Shown one piece after another: positions 55,106 to 64,000 of a stretch of 64,000 nt of DNA (positions are counted from its first letter, which is position 1; each line of letters opens with the position of its first letter). This DNA comes from Pseudoduganella violaceinigra DSM 15887 (GTDB taxonomy: Bacteria > Pseudomonadota > Gammaproteobacteria > Burkholderiales > Burkholderiaceae_D): the NCBI RefSeq assembly GCF_000425385.1, contig NZ_KE384361.1:2811-66810 (forward strand), read 5' to 3'. The position numbers were made by a program, and so were the translations under genes. The notes beneath the pieces are model-generated. The model saw only the letters and a list, made by a program, of their open reading frames with translations, was not told the origin of the DNA and did no database searches.

Positions 55106-55134
55106 GCGTTTCGTTTCGTGAAACGCGCTATAAT
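55106..55134 (+). promoter_or_regulatory. queE promoter with overlapping inverted repeat
   Basis: A perfect TATAAT (55129-55134) is preceded by the inverted repeat GCGTTTC (55106-55112) / GAAACGC (55120-55126), which covers the spacer and -35 area. A TTGACG at 55090-55095 is too far (33 bp) to pair with this -10. The arrangement suggests a repressor operator. Confidence 0.55.
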
Positions 55135-55161
55135 GTAGGGTTGCCGACCAGTGGATTCACC

Positions 55162-55794
55162 GTGACTTATAGCATCAAGGAAATTTTCTACACCCTGCAG
55201 GGCGAAGGCGCCCACGCGGGGCGTCCTGCCGTGTTTTGCCGTTTTTCCGGCTGCAACCTGTGGACCGGCCGCGAGCAGGACCGCGCCAGCGCCGTGTGCC
55301 AGTTCTGCGATACGGATTTCGTCGGCACGGACGGTGAGCGGGGCGGCAAATTCGCCACGGCGGCGGCCCTGGCCAGCGCAATCGATAGCCTGTGGCCGGC
55401 CGGCCATGGCCATAAATACGTGGTGTTTACTGGCGGCGAACCGCTGTTGCAGCTCGATACCTCGCTGATCGACGCCATGCACGCGGCCGGCTTTACCATC
55501 GCCATCGAAACCAATGGCACCATCGAGGTGCCGGCCGGGGTCGACTGGATCTGCGTCAGTCCCAAGATGGGTGCGCCGCTGGTGGTAAGCAAAGGCAATG
55601 AAATCAAGGTCGTGATCCCGCAGAAGGACCAGGACCTGGCCGCCTACGAAGGGCTGGATTTCGAGAATTTCTTCGTGCAGCCGATGGATGGCCCGCTGGC
55701 GGCCTTCAATACCACGCTGGCGATCGAAACCTGCAAGCGCAATCCGAAATGGAAGCTGAGCCTGCAAACCCATAAATTGTTGAACATACCTTAA
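55162..55794 (+). CDS. queE: 7-carboxy-7-deazaguanine synthase QueE
   Basis: This radical-SAM enzyme converts 6-carboxytetrahydropterin to 7-carboxy-7-deazaguanine in queuosine synthesis. The GTG at 55162 gives 210 residues. The cluster cysteines occur as C-x14-C-x2-C (CNLWTG to CQFCDTD) instead of CxxxCxxC, as in the Burkholderia-type enzyme. VVFTGGEPLLQ and IETNGT are also present. queD follows after 14 bp. Confidence 0.93.
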   Translation: MTYSIKEIFYTLQGEGAHAGRPAVFCRFSGCNLWTGREQDRASAVCQFCDTDFVGTDGERGGKFATAAALASAIDSLWPAGHGHKYVVFTGGEPLLQLDTSLIDAMHAAGFTIAIETNGTIEVPAGVDWICVSPKMGAPLVVSKGNEIKVVIPQKDQDLAAYEGLDFENFFVQPMDGPLAAFNTTLAIETCKRNPKWKLSLQTHKLLNIP

Positions 55795-55808
55795 GTATTG
55801 CTGAACCG

Positions 55809-56712
<904 letters not shown>

Positions 56713-56752
56713 TTGCGCGCCATGCGCTTGGCGGGCGGTGCTATGCTGGAGC

Positions 56753-57649
56753 ATGGCGAGCATCAATGTAAACGGTATTACCATTACCTACGAGTCCAGC
56801 GGCGACCCGGCCGGACCGGCCGTGCTGCTGAATATGGGCCTCGCCCTGCAGCTGATTTCCTGGCCCTATGAATTGGTGGAAGGGCTGGTGCAGCGCGGCT
56901 ACCGCGTGATCCGCTACGACAACCGCGATGCCGGCCTGTCGTCCAATTTCAATCACCTCGGCGCACCCAATCTCTGGCTGGCCTACCTGCGACACCTGTT
57001 CGGCTGGCGCCAGCGCGCCCCGTATACCTTGAACGATATGGCGGGCGACGCGGTCGGCCTGCTTGACGCGCTAGGGGTGGCGGCGGCCCATATTGTGGGC
57101 GTTTCGATGGGCGGCATGGTGTCGCAAATCATGGCGGCGCGCTATCCGGCGCGCACCCTGAGCCTGACCTCCATCATGTCCAGCAGCGGCCGTCCCGGGT
57201 TGCCCGGGCCGACGCCGGCCGCCCGCCGCATCCTGCTGCGCCGCACGGCCAGCGCCCATCATCGGGCGCGCGTGGTGGAGCAGATGGTCGACACTTTCCG
57301 GACTATCGGCAGTCCGGCCTATCCGATGCCGGAAGCGCTGTTGCGCCAGATGGCCGGCGAGGCCGTGGCGCGCAATGTCAACGGCGACGGCGTGGCGCGG
57401 CAGCTGGTGGCGATCGTTGCTTCCGGCGACCGTAGCGCCTTGCTGGGTAAGATCCGCTGCCCCGCACTGGTGATTCACGGCGACGCCGACCCGCTGGTGC
57501 CTTGCGCCTGCGGTATCGATACGGCGCGCCAGATCCCGGGCGCGCGGCTGGAGCTGATCGAGGGCATGGGGCACGATTTGCCGCCGGCGCTGGTTGGCAG
57601 GTTGCTAACCTTGCTCGATCAACACCTGCGGAGTAAGATGGCCGGGTGA
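56753..57649 (+). CDS. Alpha/beta-fold hydrolase
   Basis: The 298-residue protein has the nucleophile elbow GVSMGG (Ser), Asp in HGDADPLVP and His in GMGHDLPP, making a complete triad. It resembles esterases/lactonases of the RdmC/aclacinomycin-esterase group; the substrate is unknown. The stop overlaps the GTG start of the next gene, linking it to the LD-carboxypeptidase and FAD oxidoreductase. Confidence 0.87.
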   Translation: MASINVNGITITYESSGDPAGPAVLLNMGLALQLISWPYELVEGLVQRGYRVIRYDNRDAGLSSNFNHLGAPNLWLAYLRHLFGWRQRAPYTLNDMAGDAVGLLDALGVAAAHIVGVSMGGMVSQIMAARYPARTLSLTSIMSSSGRPGLPGPTPAARRILLRRTASAHHRARVVEQMVDTFRTIGSPAYPMPEALLRQMAGEAVARNVNGDGVARQLVAIVASGDRSALLGKIRCPALVIHGDADPLVPCACGIDTARQIPGARLELIEGMGHDLPPALVGRLLTLLDQHLRSKMAG

Positions 57650-58548
57650 AAAATATCGGAATCGCCATTGCCGGAACCAGCGGCTACCCCATCGATGACG
57701 CCGCGCTGGCACGCGGCATTGCCCGTCTTGAAGCCCAGGGCTGCATCGTCCATAACTTCTACGACGGCGCGCGCAAGTTCCAGCGGTTCGCGGACACCGA
57801 TGACGGCCGGCTGGCGCAGCTCAATGCTGCCGCTGACGATCCCGAATGCCAAGTGGTGGTCATGCTGCGCGGGCAGTATGGCATCAGCCGCATCCTGCCG
57901 CGCATCGATTTCCAGCGGATGGCCGAGAGCGGCAAACTGTTCACCGGTTTCAGCGATATCACGGCCTTCCATATGGGGCTGTACCAGGCCACGGGCCGGA
58001 TCAGTTTCGCCGGACCAATGAGTGCCGATTTCGTTCGCGACGAGCCGGTCGAATACACGCTGCAGCAGTTCTGGGACTGCCTGCGCGGGCCGACGCATTT
58101 CGTGCGCGGCACGGCGTCCGGCAATCCGCAGGTCGACGTGCAGGGGACGCTGTGGGGCGGCAACCTGGCCATGGTGAACCACCTGCTTGGCACCCCATTC
58201 TGGCCCCACATCGACGGGGGCATCCTGTTCCTCGAAGATATCGGCGAACATCCATACCGTGTCGAGCGCATGCTGCTGCAGCTGCATTTCGCCGGGGTGC
58301 TGGAGCGTCAGCGTGCCATCGTGCTGGGAGACTTTTCCGGCTACCGCCTTTCGCCTCACGATAATGGCTATGACTTCGACGCCATGCTGGCCTATATCCG
58401 CGGTCTGTTGCCGATACCGGTGCTGACCGGGCTGCCGTTCGGGCATGGCGAAGAGCGCTGCACATTGCCGTTCGGCGCGCAGGCACATCTCGTTTCCGAT
58501 GCCGAAGGTTTTGACCTTACGATCAGCGGCTACCCGACTTTGCGATGA
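57646..58548 (+). CDS. Muramoyltetrapeptide (LD-) carboxypeptidase, peptidase family S66
   Basis: The 300-residue cytoplasmic enzyme trims the terminal D-Ala from murein tetrapeptides during recycling. The catalytic Ser is in FTGFSDITAF, Glu in LEDIGEHPYR and His in PFGHGEER, the S66 triad. The GTG start overlaps the hydrolase stop (GTGA) and its own end overlaps the oxidoreductase start (ATGA). Confidence 0.9.
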   Translation: MKNIGIAIAGTSGYPIDDAALARGIARLEAQGCIVHNFYDGARKFQRFADTDDGRLAQLNAAADDPECQVVVMLRGQYGISRILPRIDFQRMAESGKLFTGFSDITAFHMGLYQATGRISFAGPMSADFVRDEPVEYTLQQFWDCLRGPTHFVRGTASGNPQVDVQGTLWGGNLAMVNHLLGTPFWPHIDGGILFLEDIGEHPYRVERMLLQLHFAGVLERQRAIVLGDFSGYRLSPHDNGYDFDAMLAYIRGLLPIPVLTGLPFGHGEERCTLPFGAQAHLVSDAEGFDLTISGYPTLR

Positions 58549-59837
58549 AGGTCGCGGAGAGCTACTACCGCGCGACCGCGCCGGGCGATAGCTATCCAGC
58601 CCTGGCAGGGCGCCAGGAGGCGCGTGTCTGCATCATCGGGGCGGGCTTTGCCGGGCTGGCGAGCGCGATGTCGCTGATGGAGCATGGCGAGCGCGATGTT
58701 GTGCTGCTGGAGGCCGAATGCGTTGGCCACGGCGCTTCGGGGCGCAACGGCGGTTTCGTCTTTGGCGGCTATTCGCTCGACGAGCAAGCCTTGCTGGCAA
58801 CGGTGGGCGCCGAGCAGGGCAGGCGGCTTTACCAGCTCACGCTGGGCGCGGTTAAGCAGATCCGCCGGCGCATCGTCGAATACGGCATTGAATGCGAAGC
58901 GACGCACGGCGGTATCTATCTTGCCAACTGGTTCGACGATCCGCGCGTGCTCGATGAGCGCCAGCGCTTCATGCACGACTATCTGGGCGTCGAATGGCAA
59001 CGCATATCGCCGGCCGACTTTGCCGAGCGAGCACGTAGCGAACGGTATTTCGGCGCCCTGTACGAGGAAAATGCCTTCCACTTTCATCCCCTGAAGTATG
59101 CGCAAGGTTTGGCCCGCGCCCTCGGTGCAGCTGGAGTCAAAGTGCACGAGGCTAGCCGCGCAAGCGCGATTGAGCCATTACAGCGGACGTCGAGCGGTGG
59201 GGCGCGGTCAGGCTGGCGCGTGGCGACCGCCGGTGGCGAGGTGGTTTGCGACGAGGTGGTGGTCTGCTGCGGCGGTTATATCGATCGCCTGTATCCTGCG
59301 CTAGCTGGCGCGATCCTGCCAATCGCCACCTACGTCATGGCAACCGAGCCGCTGGATGAGCGCCTGCCGCAGGCGCTGACAAGCCAAGCTGCCATTTACG
59401 ACACCCGTTTTGCCTTCGACTACTATCGGCCGCTGCAGGATACCCGCCTACTGTGGGGCGGTCGGATTTCGATCCGTTCTCGCAGCCCCGAGGACGTGGC
59501 AAGGCTGCTGTATGAGGATATGCTGAAGGTCTACCCGCAACTGGCAGGCGTTAAAGTGGATTATGCCTGGAGCGGCCTAATGAGCTATGGCCGACACAAA
59601 ATGCCGCAGCTGGGCAAGCTGCCGAACGGGGTTTGGTATGGCATGGGATTCGGTGGCCACGGCGTCGGTCCAACTTCGCTGGCCGGCGATGTGCTATCCG
59701 CGGCGCTGATGGGCGAACTCAGTAAAATCGATCAATTCGCGGCCTGGGGACTCCCGACCAACGGCGGCCCGGCGGGCTTATTGGCGGCGCAGCTTACCTA
59801 TTGGTACTACGAACTACGTGATTGGATGCGGCAGTAG
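58545..59837 (+). CDS. FAD-dependent oxidoreductase (DAO family, gamma-glutamylputrescine oxidase-like)
   Basis: The 430-residue protein has the dinucleotide-binding motif CIIGAGFAGLASA near residue 28, GHGASGRNGGFVFGG and the C-terminal GFGGHGVGPTSLAG, as in PuuB-type amine or amino-acid oxidases. Substrate assignment is tentative. It is the last gene of the overlapping trio with the hydrolase and LD-carboxypeptidase. Codon use is typical of the window, and composition changes after it. Confidence 0.87.
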   Translation: MKVAESYYRATAPGDSYPALAGRQEARVCIIGAGFAGLASAMSLMEHGERDVVLLEAECVGHGASGRNGGFVFGGYSLDEQALLATVGAEQGRRLYQLTLGAVKQIRRRIVEYGIECEATHGGIYLANWFDDPRVLDERQRFMHDYLGVEWQRISPADFAERARSERYFGALYEENAFHFHPLKYAQGLARALGAAGVKVHEASRASAIEPLQRTSSGGARSGWRVATAGGEVVCDEVVVCCGGYIDRLYPALAGAILPIATYVMATEPLDERLPQALTSQAAIYDTRFAFDYYRPLQDTRLLWGGRISIRSRSPEDVARLLYEDMLKVYPQLAGVKVDYAWSGLMSYGRHKMPQLGKLPNGVWYGMGFGGHGVGPTSLAGDVLSAALMGELSKIDQFAAWGLPTNGGPAGLLAAQLTYWYYELRDWMRQ

Positions 59838-59950
59838 GGATGCCTTCGCGATTTGGGCAGAAACTCTTATTCGCTCTTATCACCTCTTGTTTGAACTTTT
59901 TTACTCTTAAATTGGTCAAATCGGCACGCCTTTTTTAAAGGAGGGATGTC

Positions 59951-60055
59951 ATGACCACGATACTGTTTAGCTTGCCTGTTCCCCTTGAAACCTATCAAGG
60001 CGTGGGAAATTTTATGTACACACGGCTTGAAGTAGGAGATGTTCGAAATTGTTGA
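59951..60055 (+). CDS. Possible small ORF (34 residues)
   Basis: A strong AAAGGAGGG ribosome site precedes an ATG at 59951 and a 34-residue frame (MTTILFSLPVPLETYQG and so on). It may be a genuine leader or small protein, or the start of a degraded gene, since the next frame begins inside it. Confidence 0.3.
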   Translation: MTTILFSLPVPLETYQGVGNFMYTRLEVGDVRNC

Positions 60056-60182
60056 TGAGGCGATCAAAGCCTGGATGACAAGCTTTGCCGCAGCGAGATC
60101 GCAAGCATCCGCCCGCACCTTGGATGGGTATCAATGGAAGGAAGTTTTTCTTCCCGCCGGCACCACCGGCCCACTACTCTAG
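60039..60182 (+). pseudogene. Possible gene remnant (47-residue frame)
   Basis: The frame (MFEIVDEAIKAWMTSFAAAR, ending TTGPLL) has a protein-like composition but stops abruptly just before the RES gene end. It looks like the N-terminal remnant of a larger accessory gene. I see nothing else in the 59838-60228 gap except AT-rich sequence. Confidence 0.3.
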
Positions 60183-60228
60183 GTACAGCCTGCAGTAGTA
60201 CGCCAGTTCGATATGATTTTCGAGCTGA

Positions 60229-61146
60229 TCAATCTGGGTTCAAAATGCGAAATGGACTTTTGTCGTTTTTGCCATCAGCAAGCAGCGCATGCTCTTGCAT
60301 ATCCAAATTGAATAAAGTGAAGTCGTTTGGAGAATTTGCCAGTTTCCAGACAAATTCGTCTCTCTCGATAGCGGTCGCAGTGTGTAAGAGGGTATGGTTA
60401 TATCGGCTTGGCTTATGTCGGCTCGCCTTACGCACTTTGTCAATCCGTATATGCTGGCAACAAATGATGCGAGTGTAGGAATCGAAAATCGCAGGCATCA
60501 ACGCGACGTTAACCCCCGACGAGTCCTCGACGCTCGGATAGGTTAGCCCATGCGACTCCGTTTGCTCAAGTGCTAGCTCGGCCAAAATTCTGGTCGTCAA
60601 ATAGTCCTTACTCTCTGATTTCGACTGAGCAAGTAAGCTTGATAAAAAGGTGTCGATATAGATGAGACGCCTTGCACTATCGCGCCCGTTTCTGTAGATT
60701 AACTCGTGAATTGTATTCTTTGGATCTGCTCCGTGCATTCTCGTATAACCAGTTTGCTGAACGTGCTTTAGCTCACCTAAAACACACAAGCGTAGATATT
60801 TTTTTGGAAGTCGTGTGAAGCAGAACCATTGAACATAGTTACCTGGTTGGACACGCAGTTCTGCAAGAACTGTACGGGGGCTTCTGGCACAATAGACCAT
60901 CGGTGAGCCTGGGTCGTTCATTCTGTTTGTTCTCGCCATTGATGGTGGAGCGTATATGACCCGAGATACCGGGCGGTACGGTTCGCTTTTCGCTATGACG
61001 CCCCTCCAATAACATTCACCTTGCCCCAACTCGAAGCTCAAAATACTTACTTCGTTGAGCAAAGATCGCAAGTGTAATTTAATCTCATCCCTGTCTATAG
61101 AACTTGTTATGACTTTGAAGTGCGCATTGCAGTCATCGAGGGTCAT
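60229..61146 (-). CDS. RES-domain protein (putative NAD+-degrading toxin/effector)
   Basis: The 305-residue protein shows the RES pattern: R48 in CYWRG, Y85 in MVYCARSPRTVLAEL with E96, and S205 in LTYPSVEDSSGVNVALMP, corresponding to the Arg, Glu and Ser of the family. Known RES toxins degrade NAD+ and are paired with Xre/ParS-type antitoxins. This one is longer than the usual toxins, with an extra C-terminal ~75 residues. It overlaps by four bases a membrane-protein gene and has no HTH antitoxin beside it. It lies in the lower-GC island. Confidence 0.72.
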   Translation of the reverse strand: MTLDDCNAHFKVITSSIDRDEIKLHLRSLLNEVSILSFELGQGECYWRGVIAKSEPYRPVSRVIYAPPSMARTNRMNDPGSPMVYCARSPRTVLAELRVQPGNYVQWFCFTRLPKKYLRLCVLGELKHVQQTGYTRMHGADPKNTIHELIYRNGRDSARRLIYIDTFLSSLLAQSKSESKDYLTTRILAELALEQTESHGLTYPSVEDSSGVNVALMPAIFDSYTRIICCQHIRIDKVRKASRHKPSRYNHTLLHTATAIERDEFVWKLANSPNDFTLFNLDMQEHALLADGKNDKSPFRILNPD

Positions 61147-61979
61147 CGTAATGCCTTTCTCGATAGGTGTTCGCCGACATTACTCCGATAATAGTTCGCG
61201 GCACTATACGATTGGCAATTATCGGACCGACTGTTTGTCGTTTGCGTTACATCGAGATCTGCGATCGATTTTCGAGCGGACTGAATTGCCGACATGTGTT
61301 CTTTGATTTCAGCTACCATGCGATTCATGCGAACATAGCAATCGGAGTACAGATCCTTGATTTCGTCGGCCGAAAGATTTGTAAGTGGCGTCAGCTCATC
61401 GTGCAACTTTCGCGCAGACTCCGCATGTGCGTTATAGGCAGTAACAGCGCGACAAATAACCTCTGCCGAAATTGGCACGTTGTCGTTTTCCAGTCGATCG
61501 CAACAATGTTGTAGTTCGCCGGCGATGCGCCTGGCGTCGAGTTGGAATTGGTTATAGGCGAAAATCACGCTTCGAGGAAGGTCCGCGAGCTTTTCGGCTG
61601 TAAGGTGGAAATCTGCTAAGTAGGCTCTGATTAGCCCTGTCGCGTGTTTTATGTCTGCGATCACCGTTTTTTTGGCGTCTTGTGTTGCACTTCTCAAAAA
61701 CTCCTCGAACTCAATGGCATTGCGGTGCATTGCCTTGAAGGTGGCGCCTGCCGGAATGTCGAGTGCAGGGAAGGCTGCGAGTGATTCGCGGAATATGGCT
61801 TCGGCCGCCATGAATTCCGTCATGCGTACTACATGAGCATACGCAAGTGACTGGTGGCGAACCAGGTCATTGTCGCGCTTCTCTTGCCTTCGCATAAAGG
61901 AATTAATTGTTGCTGTTACGACTACTCCAAGCAAGAAAGTCCCACCGCTGAGCACCCAAGTATCACTGTCAACCGCCAT
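61143..61979 (-). CDS. Hypothetical membrane-anchored helical protein coupled to the RES gene
   Basis: The ATG at 61979 follows GAGGAG with seven bases; 278 residues. One N-terminal transmembrane helix (about residues 8-28) is followed by a long, mainly helical cytoplasmic part with coiled-coil character and a Ser/Asn-rich tail. No family recognised. Its stop overlaps the RES gene start (ATGA). It may sense or restrain the RES effector (inference). Confidence 0.65.
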   Translation of the reverse strand: MAVDSDTWVLSGGTFLLGVVVTATINSFMRRQEKRDNDLVRHQSLAYAHVVRMTEFMAAEAIFRESLAAFPALDIPAGATFKAMHRNAIEFEEFLRSATQDAKKTVIADIKHATGLIRAYLADFHLTAEKLADLPRSVIFAYNQFQLDARRIAGELQHCCDRLENDNVPISAEVICRAVTAYNAHAESARKLHDELTPLTNLSADEIKDLYSDCYVRMNRMVAEIKEHMSAIQSARKSIADLDVTQTTNSRSDNCQSYSAANYYRSNVGEHLSRKALR

Positions 61980-62002
61980 AGGAATGCTCCTCAATTAGCA
62001 AA

Positions 62003-62665
62003 TCATTTCGTATTTTCATTCGCAGGTATCTTCTTGCGCGGCGGCACCGGAAACGCCCAAGAAATCATAAGCTCTGCGGGGTAGTGCGCGAGGAACGAAC
62101 GTGCGAACTCGGGATCACTGCATTCCAGCCAATCGTCCCAAGACTCGCGCGGCACGACGACTAGGGCGCGCTTTTCATCGCCAGCCTTGTGAAAGCGCTT
62201 CATCAGCGGGTGCTCATCCGCATTGATTGTCAGCTGGGTGAACGAGTACTCCGGACCAGCATCACTTTCCCATTCCTTCCATAGGCCCGTGACGGCGAAC
62301 ATGCTTTCGTCGGCCATCCCAACTCCCCATCTCACTGCCTTGCCGGATTCGTAGCAGGGCTCATAGAAAGCTGTCATCGGCACCAGGCATCGGTGCGACT
62401 TCGCCCAAGCGTTCGTGAAGGTGCGTTTCTCGCCGACGCTCTCGCTGCGAGCGTTCATGCTGTCGAACCGTACGCCCGGCGGAAGCCGGCGAACTGGAAC
62501 CATGCCGTATGTCGCCAGTACGGCTTCAGGCCCGTCATCGCTCTTGCGGATGATCGGGGCAGGGTAGTCCTTCCAGGTCTCTGGCTTCCATGCGTCTTCC
62601 ATACGAAGAACGATTCCGGTTGCCCTTAACTGCTCACGATCAGGAGGGCGGTAATTTACACACAT
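62003..62665 (-). CDS. SRAP / SOS response-associated peptidase (YedK/HMCES family)
   Basis: The ATG at 62665 puts Cys2 (MCVNYRPP) directly after the initiator, as required: after Met removal this Cys cross-links to abasic sites in single-stranded DNA. Other family residues: Asn in MNARSES, Glu in FYEPCYESG and His in NADEHPLMKRFH. The protein has 220 residues. GGGAG lies eight bases upstream. Such genes are frequent in phages and mobile islands. Confidence 0.88.
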   Translation of the reverse strand: MCVNYRPPDREQLRATGIVLRMEDAWKPETWKDYPAPIIRKSDDGPEAVLATYGMVPVRRLPPGVRFDSMNARSESVGEKRTFTNAWAKSHRCLVPMTAFYEPCYESGKAVRWGVGMADESMFAVTGLWKEWESDAGPEYSFTQLTINADEHPLMKRFHKAGDEKRALVVVPRESWDDWLECSDPEFARSFLAHYPAELMISWAFPVPPRKKIPANENTK

Positions 62666-62678
62666 GCGCTGTTCTCCC

Positions 62679-63254
62679 TCATGCCTTTGGCTGCTCTGAA
62701 ATTTTCGGAAACAAGTCCTTAATTGGTACGTGGAAGAACTTGGTGTGCTCCGAAAGCCACACGGCGCTAGAGTACATAAGAAATACCAGGATGGCCCCAG
62801 CAAGCCATCTGGCGGTCTGATGCAACCACAGGTACCACATGTCCGCCCGTTCAGCTTGCCGCTTAACACGTTCGTGTTTTAGGGAGCGCAGTTGAACGCT
62901 CGCTTGCCTGTCCTGCTCATCCTGCCAAACCTGATGCTGATTCTGATTTAGCTCGTCGATTTGGTCGCACGCTTCAAGAGCGGATAGAAGGACGGCCTGA
63001 ATTTCGTTGAGGAATAAAAGGTCTTCGCGATGCGTTGTGACGTATTGAAGAAGTGCTTCACGGTCGTCATTCATTGCCGGTAGGTGCTTTCCATTTAGCT
63101 TGTCGTTGACACCGATGATTTTCGTCCTCAAGTTGCCTATTGCCGTGCCAATGCTCCCTAATGTGCTGTTCGCGACGATATCCATGAGTGCACTGGGCCA
63201 AACCCGAATGGTTGTAATTCTGTAATTTTGCCTTCGCACTGGCTGTGGCGCCAT
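62679..63254 (-). CDS. Hypothetical protein with C-terminal transmembrane helix
   Basis: Up to 191 residues; an internal ATG at 63185 (MDIVANSTLG) is an alternative start. The body is helical and Gln/Glu/Arg-rich, with one hydrophobic helix near the C-terminus (WLAGAILVFLMYSSAVWL) and a basic tail. No family recognised. It lies 13 bp upstream of the SRAP gene on the same strand. Confidence 0.55.
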   Translation of the reverse strand: MAPQPVRRQNYRITTIRVWPSALMDIVANSTLGSIGTAIGNLRTKIIGVNDKLNGKHLPAMNDDREALLQYVTTHREDLLFLNEIQAVLLSALEACDQIDELNQNQHQVWQDEQDRQASVQLRSLKHERVKRQAERADMWYLWLHQTARWLAGAILVFLMYSSAVWLSEHTKFFHVPIKDLFPKISEQPKA

Positions 63255-63452
63255 ACTGTATGCCTACCCAGTAATGCTGGGCAGCTTTTGCTCGCCAGAA
63301 TTCAGATCAGAATCAGTGATTTCAGAGTAGGGCGCCTGCGTAACAGCCTCATCTAATGCAAATGGCAGAGTGTCTTAGCAGCAACTAACGTTGATTTATT
63401 GCTACAACGGTGTGATAAAATTACTAATAATAGATTTACTAGGAATTTCACC

Positions 63453-63803
63453 ATGCTTGAACTTGGTCGCAGTTCATGTGGCCGATGCGACCACGAACTT
63501 AACCATAGCCTCCACAAATGCGAAGGTTGTCAGGGCACAATCGTTTATGGTGCGACCGGAGAGGAGGTCGCGAAATCCGCGAACAACTGGTCCATTCTGT
63601 TCGGGCATAGTGCGGCACTTGTGAACTACGTACTGCCGTACATTATCAATTCGGGCTGGAGTTCTGAGATACCACTGGGTTGGGGCTTCGGCGAGTGGGC
63701 TATCTTTGGCGTCGGCGCAGGCCTTCTCTGGGGGTACCTGATAGGAACAGAGAGAGCCTACGCGGTACATTTCCTTGACGTGCGCACTTTCCACTACGTT
63801 TGA
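63453..63803 (+). CDS. Hypothetical zinc-ribbon membrane protein
   Basis: The ATG at 63453 has AGGA eight bases upstream; 116 residues. An N-terminal zinc ribbon is visible (C9-x2-C12 and C23-x2-C26), followed by two hydrophobic segments (about 50-70 and 77-97). No family recognised. A terminator hairpin follows 8 bp after the stop, supporting a real gene. Confidence 0.6.
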   Translation: MLELGRSSCGRCDHELNHSLHKCEGCQGTIVYGATGEEVAKSANNWSILFGHSAALVNYVLPYIINSGWSSEIPLGWGFGEWAIFGVGAGLLWGYLIGTERAYAVHFLDVRTFHYV

Positions 63804-63811
63804 GTTTCAAT

Positions 63812-63833
63812 CCCTCCGAGCGAGGGCTTTTTT
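63812..63833 (+). terminator. Rho-independent terminator after the zinc-ribbon gene
   Basis: CCCTC (63812-63816) and GAGGG (63822-63826) form a 5-bp stem with a CGAGC loop, followed by a run of six T (63828-63833). Confidence 0.7.
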
Positions 63834-64000
63834 CGTTTCGCCCTTTAGCTGCACGTCTTCAGATGATGGGCGATCTTCCTCAAACGCCGGCTAATACGTC
63901 GCAAAGCTGACATTCGAACTTGGGGTCTGGCGCTAGATCCCCGCAAGCCGACTCTCCATCACACCGATTGAAGAAGAGAAATCACTTTCAACGAAGTATG
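63834..64000. other. End of window, no gene recognised
   Basis: No protein frame, repeat or RNA gene that I can support is visible in these 167 bases. Confidence 0.4.

Noticed and set aside
55023-55161. preQ1 riboswitch upstream of queE
   Set aside because: The predicted transcript start leaves only about 20 nt of leader, too short for the aptamer, and the inverted repeat lies upstream of the -10 box.

Overview
The window looks like a chromosomal segment of a betaproteobacterium of the Oxalobacteraceae (Massilia/Duganella/Janthinobacterium type). This is inferred from the high GC content, tightly overlapping genes (many ATGA and TGATG junctions), abundant TonB-dependent receptors and GGDEF proteins, the beta/gammaproteobacterial QueE cysteine pattern and the overall gene content. 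No rRNA, tRNA, CRISPR array or intact insertion sequence was recognised.

Left part (1-14.7 kb). The 3' part of a giant VCBS-repeat/RTX adhesin is followed by its type I secretion ATPase and membrane-fusion protein. A polysaccharide deacetylase, a DUF3617 protein, a cupin and ribonuclease Z lie on the minus strand. Then comes a plus-strand trio: SGNH hydrolase, a single-pass membrane protein and an unusually long apolipoprotein N-acyltransferase-like protein.

14.7-23.7 kb is one long minus-strand operon: TonB-dependent receptor, PF04240 carotenoid-hydratase-like membrane protein, DUF2236 (MpaB/latex-clearing-protein type) oxygenase, a 7TMR-DISM hybrid histidine kinase with two receivers and an Hpt domain, a REC-GGDEF protein and an acylphosphatase. 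The joining of an isoprenoid-type oxygenase and transport set to a complete phosphorelay is the most original feature I see.

23.9-36 kb holds mixed functions: MsbA, a DUF481 outer-membrane protein with an Lrp regulator, an ACT-like orphan, an NCS2 purine permease, a translationally coupled TonB receptor plus beta-propeller phytase, and a degenerate GGDEF protein overlapping an AraC regulator. A short lower-GC insertion with two orphan genes lies at 36.1-37.6 kb.

37.6-55 kb is a signalling block. It has a haem-oxygenase-like di-iron protein divergent from a LysR regulator, a Cache-PAS-PAS-GGDEF protein, a GT-B glycosyltransferase and a four-gene operon matching the order and domains of the Ralstonia phcBSRQ quorum-sensing operon (methyltransferase, 6TM kinase, receiver-kinase, receiver). 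A second large hybrid kinase plus REC-GGDEF module and a PAS-GGDEF protein follow. There are five GGDEF proteins in the window and no EAL or HD-GYP protein.

55.1-59.8 kb carries tRNA-modification genes (queE, queD, tadA), then an alpha/beta hydrolase, an LD-carboxypeptidase and an FAD oxidoreductase in overlapping order. From about 59.9 kb to the end the base composition falls. This looks like an accessory island, with a membrane protein coupled to a RES-domain protein, an SRAP/YedK peptidase, small membrane proteins, a zinc-ribbon protein and gene remnants.
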